Shown: positions 47,924 to 64,000 of the stretch, piece by piece
How positions within the stretch are numbered: position 1 is the stretch's first letter
Layout: each line of letters opens with the position of its first letter
From: Okapia johnstoni
Taxonomy: Eukaryota > Chordata > Mammalia > Artiodactyla > Giraffidae
Length of the DNA: 64,000 nt
NCBI GenBank assembly: GCA_024291935.2
Contig: CM044310.1
Coordinates: 116,508,213-116,572,212, forward strand
Direction: 5' to 3'
Made by a program: the position numbers and the translations under genes
Notes under the pieces: generated by a model
Seen by the model: the letters and a program-made list of their open reading frames with translations, nothing else
Database searches by the model: none
Told to the model about the DNA's origin: nothing

Positions 47924-48473
47924 AGGGCGGCTTCGAAGCGGAGCCGGGGTTCTCTGAACCATGCCCCAGATTCGCACCGGATTCCGGAAACCCCCAGGCT
48001 TCTTAAACTCCGGAGCTGAGCTTGGAGGGGTGATGGGAGTAGGGGTCGTCTAGCCCGAGGCCTACCCTAGCACACGTGTTTCCGCTGCGTACGGATACAC
48101 GCAAGTTCCCAGGCAACGTGTTCCCGCGTCCCGGCCCCTCGCAGGCCCCCACGGTCTCCTGACCTGGGGGTATCCGCCAGCCCCGCCCCCAGGGTAGGAG
48201 AGCATGGAAACTCGGACCCAGGAGTGCAGTCCGGGTGCGCAGACTCGCGTGTGAGAGGGTGTGACACGGCCATCGCCCTCAGTGTCACGGACCACGGACA
48301 CGCAGAGACTCGCCTGTGCACACGCGTGTTTTCGTGCGCTCCCCGTGCGCACACAGGGGCACTTTGCAATCCAGGAAAAGATGGGGGGGCGTATTTGCAA
48401 GCGGGCTCGGTTGAGGGCAGGATCGCGCTGCACCTGGGGGACTGGAGTTGAGCTCTTTCCCCAAATAAAAACA

Positions 48474-48479
48474 CCTTGG
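48474..48479 (+). terminator. PRRG2: PRRG2 poly(A) signal candidates
   Basis: AATAAA about 550 bases after the PRRG2 stop codon. A second AATAAA is at 48529-48534. Both lie just upstream of the PRR12 CpG island. Confidence 0.6.
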
Positions 48480-48549
48480 AAAAGAGATGCAAAAGAGTGA
48501 AATAATGCAAAAATTAAAAAAAAAATCAAATAAACTGAACTGCGTTCCC

Positions 48550-58844
<10,295 letters not shown>

Positions 58845-59304
58845 GTGAGCCCCCTGGCATCACGTGGGACTAGCGAGTCTGCTGCCTCAGCCACTGGAGC
58901 GTTTACGGAGCCCTTGTTGGATGACAGGCCCGGTGCTGGGGGCTGCACGTACCGTGGTGGTGGCGCCTCCCCTCTGAACCGCCTGAGACCAGTGGTGGGG
59001 CAGGCAGAGGGGACCTGCTAGTCAGTGTGGAGGATTCCGGCCTCTGAGCTGTTATTTGGGTGCATATGCCTATGTCTTCTGTAAATAGAGTGAAATGATT
59101 GTTGGCAGTTATTCCAGATACTCATGCTGTGAGTGTTAGGGTCCTACAAAGGGACAAAGCTGAAGAGGGAACTTCTAACATAAGCCGATGGGTGCTGTAA
59201 AGGCTATAGTTAGAAAGGTGAGGTATTGACGTGACCCGTACCTATGAAAACGCACACCTATAAAGTCACAGCTGATGGTTTGGGAATGCCTGTGTGTTAC
59301 GCCA

Positions 59305-59440
59305 TATCTTAAACCCTTTTTTATTTTTTTGGCCACACCGCAGGACATGTGGGATCTTAGTTCCATGACCAGGGATAGAACCTGTGTCCTTTGCAGTGGA
59401 AGCACAGGGTCTTAACCACTGGAACACCAGGGAAGTCTGT
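59305..59440 (-). mobile_element. CHR-type SINE in PRR12 intron 6
   Basis: Reverse copy: ggccacaccgcaggacatgt, accagggatagaacctgtgt, ctggaacaccagggaagtc. Confidence 0.87.
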
Positions 59441-59507
59441 TAAATACTTTATATACACCAGCCCATTTACTACTTCCAGTTACTTTATACAGGGATGGGC
59501 AGACTGT

Positions 59508-59510
<3 letters not shown>

Positions 59511-59544
<34 letters not shown>

Positions 59545-59562
59545 GCACACACACACACCATC
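59511..59562. repeat. (AC)n microsatellite
   Basis: About 25 AC units with a short GCGC interruption. Confidence 0.95.
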
Positions 59563-60179
59563 CCCACCCCACCTGGTTTTAGAAATTAAGTTTTATTGGC
59601 ACATGGCCCCGCCCATTTATTTACATATCATATACATAGGCTGCTTTTCCCATCCAATAGCAGAGTGGGGTATTTGCAGCAGAGCTGAGCTGACCCACAA
59701 ATCCAAAAATATTTCTTGTCTACTTTGTTACAGAAAAAGTGTACTGACCTCTCCTGTGGTCAGTTGTTCATTGAACAAGGTAATTGGATCAGAGGGTTAA
59801 TGTCAGTTCTTGACAAGGGTAGGTGAATTCAGATACCCGGGTGGTGCGTCTCATAAAACATAGGGTAGAAGGAGTTCTCAGTAGGTCAGTAAGCCATGAT
59901 CGCCCTGGTCAAGATACCAAAGGCTTGTTAAGCCATTCTTCATGTTAGTTACTGTCACCGACTGGATATTTGCATATTCACTAGGGGGCCGGGACCTTGT
60001 AACTTAACTTTAATTTCACCTTGGGTGTTGTTTCTTGTCAGTTACAGATAGAGAAGTTGTGGAATGCGGTCATTATAAAAATAGGCATCATTATTATACT
60101 TTGTTACTAAGTGTGTTTTGGGAGATGAGCATAATGTGCTTTTTCCTGTGTTGCTTTCAATTTATTTTATTATGGAAAA

Positions 60180-60395
60180 AGTGAAAGTGAAAGGGAAGTT
60201 GCTCAGTCCTTTCCGACTCTTTGCAACCCGGTGGACTGTAGCCTACCAGGCTCCTCCGTCCATGGGATTCTCCAGGCAAGAATACTGGAGTGGGTTGCCA
60301 TTTCCTTCTCCAGGGGATCTTCCCGACCCAGGGATCGAACCCGGGTCTCCTGCATTGCAGGCAGATGCTTTAACCTCTGAGCCACCAGGGAAGCC
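60180..60395 (-). mobile_element. Bov-tA SINE in PRR12 intron 6
   Basis: Reverse copy: gttgctcagtcctttccgac, ggcaagaatactggagtggg, gagccaccagggaagccctt. Confidence 0.93.
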
Positions 60396-60519
60396 CTTAT
60401 TATGGAAAGAGTAGAGCAAATAGGGTAAGGGGGCTGTGTGTATCCATCACTCAGGTTTTACCTTACCACCTTTTTGTTGGTCGTGCTTCCTCTCCACCCT
60501 GGCATTCTTTTTCTGCTCC

Positions 60520-60640
60520 TTTATTTTTTATTTTGGGCCACACATCACAGCATGTGGGATCTTATTTCCCCAACCAAGCATCAAACCGATGTCCCCTGTA
60601 TTGGGCATGCAGTCTTTAAGCACTGGACCACCAGGAAAAC
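60520..60640 (-). mobile_element. CHR-type SINE
   Basis: Reverse copy: gggccacacatcacagcatg, ccccaaccaagcatcaaacc, ggaccaccaggaaaactcc. Confidence 0.82.
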
Positions 60641-61039
60641 TCCACCATTCTACCTCCTCCGCCCCAGCCCGCCAATCCCAGGCCGTATCTTCTCACTCAC
60701 AGTTTTATCGTCTTCATATCAAGGTATTTGATAACATACAAAAGAACATTCACAGGAGATGTGTAAGTTACAAAGCAGAATGAATGCCAGAGTGAACTCT
60801 CACATCCCCACCCCTCCGCCAGCGACTGGACCTTTCCAGATGCCTTGAGTCTCAGTGTCCCTCCCCGGCCAGTCCTCCCACCTCCCTCACAGTCGCACTC
60901 ACTCTATGAGTGCCCTGTGTGCATCATTTGATTTAACATCAAGATTTCTGAGACTCTTTGGCCATCCGTCTGGGACAAGCGATGGAGATGTCAGATGAAC
61001 AGCAGTGATGGGAACTGCTACCAGTTCTCAGGGAAGAGG

Positions 61040-61490
61040 ATTTTTTTTTTTTTTTTAGTTTATTTTTGGCTGCACTGGCCTTTCTTTGCTGCACGTGGGC
61101 TTTCTCTAGTTGTGGCTGTCTTGTTGCAGAGCATGGGCTCTGGAGCTCAGGCTCAGTAGTTGTGGAACATGGGCTTAGTTGCCCCGTGACATGTAGGATC
61201 AAACCTGGGTCCCATGCGTTGGCAGGTGAATTCTTAACCATTGGACCACCAGGGAAGTCCAGGTGTTCGGATTAGGGATATATCACATTCAGGATTTAGT
61301 TTGATTTTTTTTTCCTTAATCATGATAACCGATATATATCATGAAGATTATCATTTTAACCATTTTTTTTTCTTGGGGGGAGGGCATGCCACGCCATATA
61401 TGGGATCTTAGTTCCCTGACCAGGAATCGAACCCACACCCCCCCTGCAGCGGAAGCACTGAGTCTTAACCACTGGACTACCAGGAAAGTC
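61040..61490 (-). mobile_element. Two CHR-type SINEs, reverse
   Basis: 61040-61260 (ggctgcactggcctttcttt ... ggaccaccagggaagtcc) and 61360-61490 (ccctgaccaggaatcgaacc ... ggactaccaggaaagtcc). Confidence 0.87.
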
Positions 61491-62321
61491 CTCATTGTAA
61501 CTATTTTTAAGTGTACCATTCAGTGGTATGAAGCATTTTCACATTGTCATGCAAACCATTGCCCCCACTTGTAAATTTTATCTTTGTAATCACTTTCTTT
61601 ACAAGGATTACTATCCTTCTTTTACAGGGAAGGAAACTGAGGCTCAGAGCATTAAAGTGGCTTTTCAGGCTTTTGCAGCTTTGGACCTGGACACACTTAC
61701 TGGCCCTGGGAGCCCATGCTCTCAGCACCAGGGTCAGCTGTTCTCTGGGTATTAGAATTCTAGCAAACACTGGTAGTGCCTCTTGGGCACCCAGTAGTGG
61801 ACCAGATGAGCCAGACTCTGGGACTCTGACCATCCCCAATTTACAGATGAGGAAGTTCACATTCAGGGTGAAGGAATCATTTGGCTGGCGAGTGCCAAGC
61901 CAGGATTGGAGCCAGGGCCATCTGATACCACCTCCCAGCTGGCATGGGGCAGGGGAGGGGGCCAGCCAAGGACTCAGATGCTTAAAATACAACACGGGTA
62001 TGTGTTCTGATGGGGAACTCAGAGCCCCAGGATTGAGCCACTTGTGCAGATGAGGACTTGTTCAGTTCCCTGGAGTCCGGGCGGGCTGGCAGCATGGTTA
62101 TTAAGAGCCCAGCTTTGGTGCAAAACTGATTGGCTTGAATCTGTGCCACTTCCAAGCTGGACTAGTGTTTGACCCTTCCTGAACCTCAGTTTCCTCATCT
62201 GTAAAATGGGAGCTGATTGTGTTAGAACTCCTTCATACAATGTGAGGACTCAGGTTTTACAGCCTGTCCGGTGTTATGACCGTGGGTGGCGTGTCAAAAG
62301 TACCCTCTAAACGTTGCTTCT

Positions 62322-62690
62322 GGGACTTCCCTAGCGGTCCAGTGGTTAAGACACCACACTCTCAGTGCAAGGGCCACAGGTTCGATCCCTGGTCAGGTAA
62401 CAGATCCCACATGCCTCATGGCCACACAGCCAAATAAAAACAAAACAGAAGTTTGCTTCTGTTATTCATCTCAGTGATCTTGGGCAAATCTCTAACATAG
62501 AGCTTGGCAAACGTTTTTTGTGAAGGGCTAGAGACCTGGGTTCGACCCCTGGGTTGGGAAGATCCTGTGGAGCAGGGCATGGCCACCCACTCCAGTATTC
62601 TTGCCTGGAGAATCCCATGGACAGAGAAGCCTGGCAGGCTACAGTCCATGGGGTCGCAAAGAATCGGACACGATTGTGCAGCTAAGCACA
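62322..62690 (+). mobile_element. CHR-type SINE followed by Bov-tA SINE
   Basis: 62322-62450 is a CHR copy (gacttccctagcggtccagt, ggttcgatccctggtcaggt). 62535-62690 is a 5'-truncated Bov-tA copy (gggttgggaagatcctgtgg ... tcggacacgattgtgcagct). Confidence 0.88.
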
Positions 62691-64000
62691 GCACACAGAT
62701 AGTAAATACTTTAAGCTTTTCAAGCTGCTTACGGTCTCTGCCAGGTATTCTTTTGGTTTTGTTTGGTTTGTAATTTTCTTTTTCACAATCCTTTCAAATA
62801 GATACCATTCTTAACTCATAGATTTATAGAAATGGGCCCCCAGCCATAGTTTATAGTAAAACAAGGGCAGCCCAGCAGAAATAACCATACGAGCCACGTT
62901 CTTCATTTCAAATTTTCTTACATCTACACTTCTTTAAAAAAAGTTAAAAGATGCGTGAGGTTAGCCATAGGGTTTTCTTTAACCCAGTACATCTAAAATA
63001 TTTCGTTTCTGGACAGTTTAGAAAGAGTTAGTTAGTTGTTTTATGGTCTTTCTTGTTTACCAAGTCTTTGAAATCCAGACTATATTTTACACTTATAGAA
63101 CATTGATTCGGATGAACTGCGTTTCAAGTGGTCAAGAGCCACGTGTGGGGAGGGCTTACTGAACTGGACACTGTAGGGTTAACAGCCCTCTCTGCTTCAG
63201 CTTCCCCACCTGTAAAATGGGCATGAGAATATTAACTCCCAGTCCTTAGGAATGTTGAAGATTTATCAGGATCTAATCTCTGAGCACATAAGTTTATTGG
63301 ATGGAGAAAAGTATGTGGAGGACAGTCCAGGCAGAGTTAGTCTGTGCAAAGGCCCTGTGGTGAGACATGTCTGTGCGATGTGTTGGGATGGAACCAAGGG
63401 CTTAAGTGGCTGGACAGCAGGAGCCGAGGCTGGGAAGATGGGCAGAGTCCAGATCATGCTGGGGTGAGATCAGGGGGTGCCTGCTTGAGAATCTGCTCTG
63501 GATTGTCTGGCTGCTTCTCTGCCCCGGCCAGCAGGGAGGTGGCTGGGAAACTGCAGTCCTGTTGACAGTCTGTCCACTGCCTCAATTCTATGACACAGAC
63601 TGCCCTGTGTCTCACCCTGTAGCTTTCTCCTTAATGGCCAAGCTGGGTGCCTCTAGCTTACTCATATCCTGCTGCTTACTCCCCTTGTCTCAGCTTGTCA
63701 CCATTGAGATTCCCAGAAGACGATCTGATTGGTCCAGCACAGCATTTGAAGTAAAGATGGGCTTCATGGTATGCCTGCTGATTGGCTGCCCTTGTCAGCT
63801 CTCCTCCAATCAGCTGTGGCTTCCACTGAATAGGGGCCATGGGTGGGACAACTTTCCCATTTAGGGGAAGTGGGTGTGGTCTGTGATTTGATTGACATGG
63901 GGAAAGAAAGGAAAGACGTGGCTTTGGGACTAACGGACCCTGGTTGGGGAGAAGGCAAGGAGGATGTTGCCAGGGCCTGGATGATTGGGGGATGGTGGGG

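Larger units (their letters stand above)
58845..64000 (+). other. PRR12: PRR12 intron 6 (to window edge), repeat-rich
   Basis: No further PRR12 exon is recognised after donor gtgagc at 58845. Contents: CHR SINEs at 59305-59440 (-), 60520-60640 (-), 61040-61260 (-), 61360-61490 (-) and 62322-62450 (+). Bov-tA copies lie at 60180-60395 (-) and 62535-62690 (+). An (AC)n tract is at 59511-59562. MIR-like traces are near 61590-61700, 61820-61910, 62095-62260 and 63185-63260. Confidence 0.75.

Noticed and set aside
63720..63815. Group of three CCAAT boxes near the right edge
   Set aside because: Mixed orientation and low count. No CpG island or other promoter mark nearby, so not promoted to a finding.

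Overview
This window is nuclear DNA from a ruminant artiodactyl, most likely a bovid. The evidence is the intron-split vertebrate genes and a dense load of ruminant repeats: Bov-tA/Bov-A SINEs, CHR-type tRNA-derived SINEs and antisense tails of the BovB (RTE) LINE. I cannot tell cattle, buffalo, sheep, goat and relatives apart from the sequence alone.

The gene order is FCGRT (+), RCN3 (+), NOSIP (-), PRRG2 (+), PRR12 (+, 5' three quarters only). This is the same order as human 19q13.33. Four of the five coding sequences could be assembled completely across GT-AG introns: FCGRT 354 aa, RCN3 328 aa, NOSIP 302 aa and PRRG2 197 aa. PRR12 is present from its initiator Met through six coding exons (about 1556 codons) and runs off the right edge.

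Layout. 1-9.6 kb is intergenic, with three LTR-like fragments, an L1 tail and many SINEs. 9.65-15.9 kb is FCGRT. 16.2-24.9 kb is RCN3, whose CpG promoter starts only about 350 bp after the FCGRT poly(A) signal. 24.9-31.3 kb is the convergent RCN3/NOSIP interval, with BovB copies in both orientations, an LTR and an L1 tail. 31.3-41.65 kb is NOSIP on the minus strand. 41.5-43.1 kb holds the head-to-head NOSIP/PRRG2 promoters. 43-48.5 kb is PRRG2. 48.5-64 kb is the PRR12 CpG island and gene body.

The genes are neighbours with unrelated jobs, not an operon-like system: an IgG/albumin receptor, an ER calcium-binding chaperone, a U-box E3 ligase, a vitamin-K-dependent membrane protein and an AT-hook nuclear protein. 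I found no previously undescribed multi-gene system. The more unusual signals are sub-genic. They are three separate +1 C frameshifts in the large PRR12 exon (most likely consensus errors in C homopolymers), an array of GTTGCTA...TAGCAAC inverted repeats resembling RFX X-boxes in PRRG2 intron 4, a cluster of TTGCAA palindromes over the PRR12 CpG island, and a run of six co-oriented CCAAT boxes in PRR12 intron 2.
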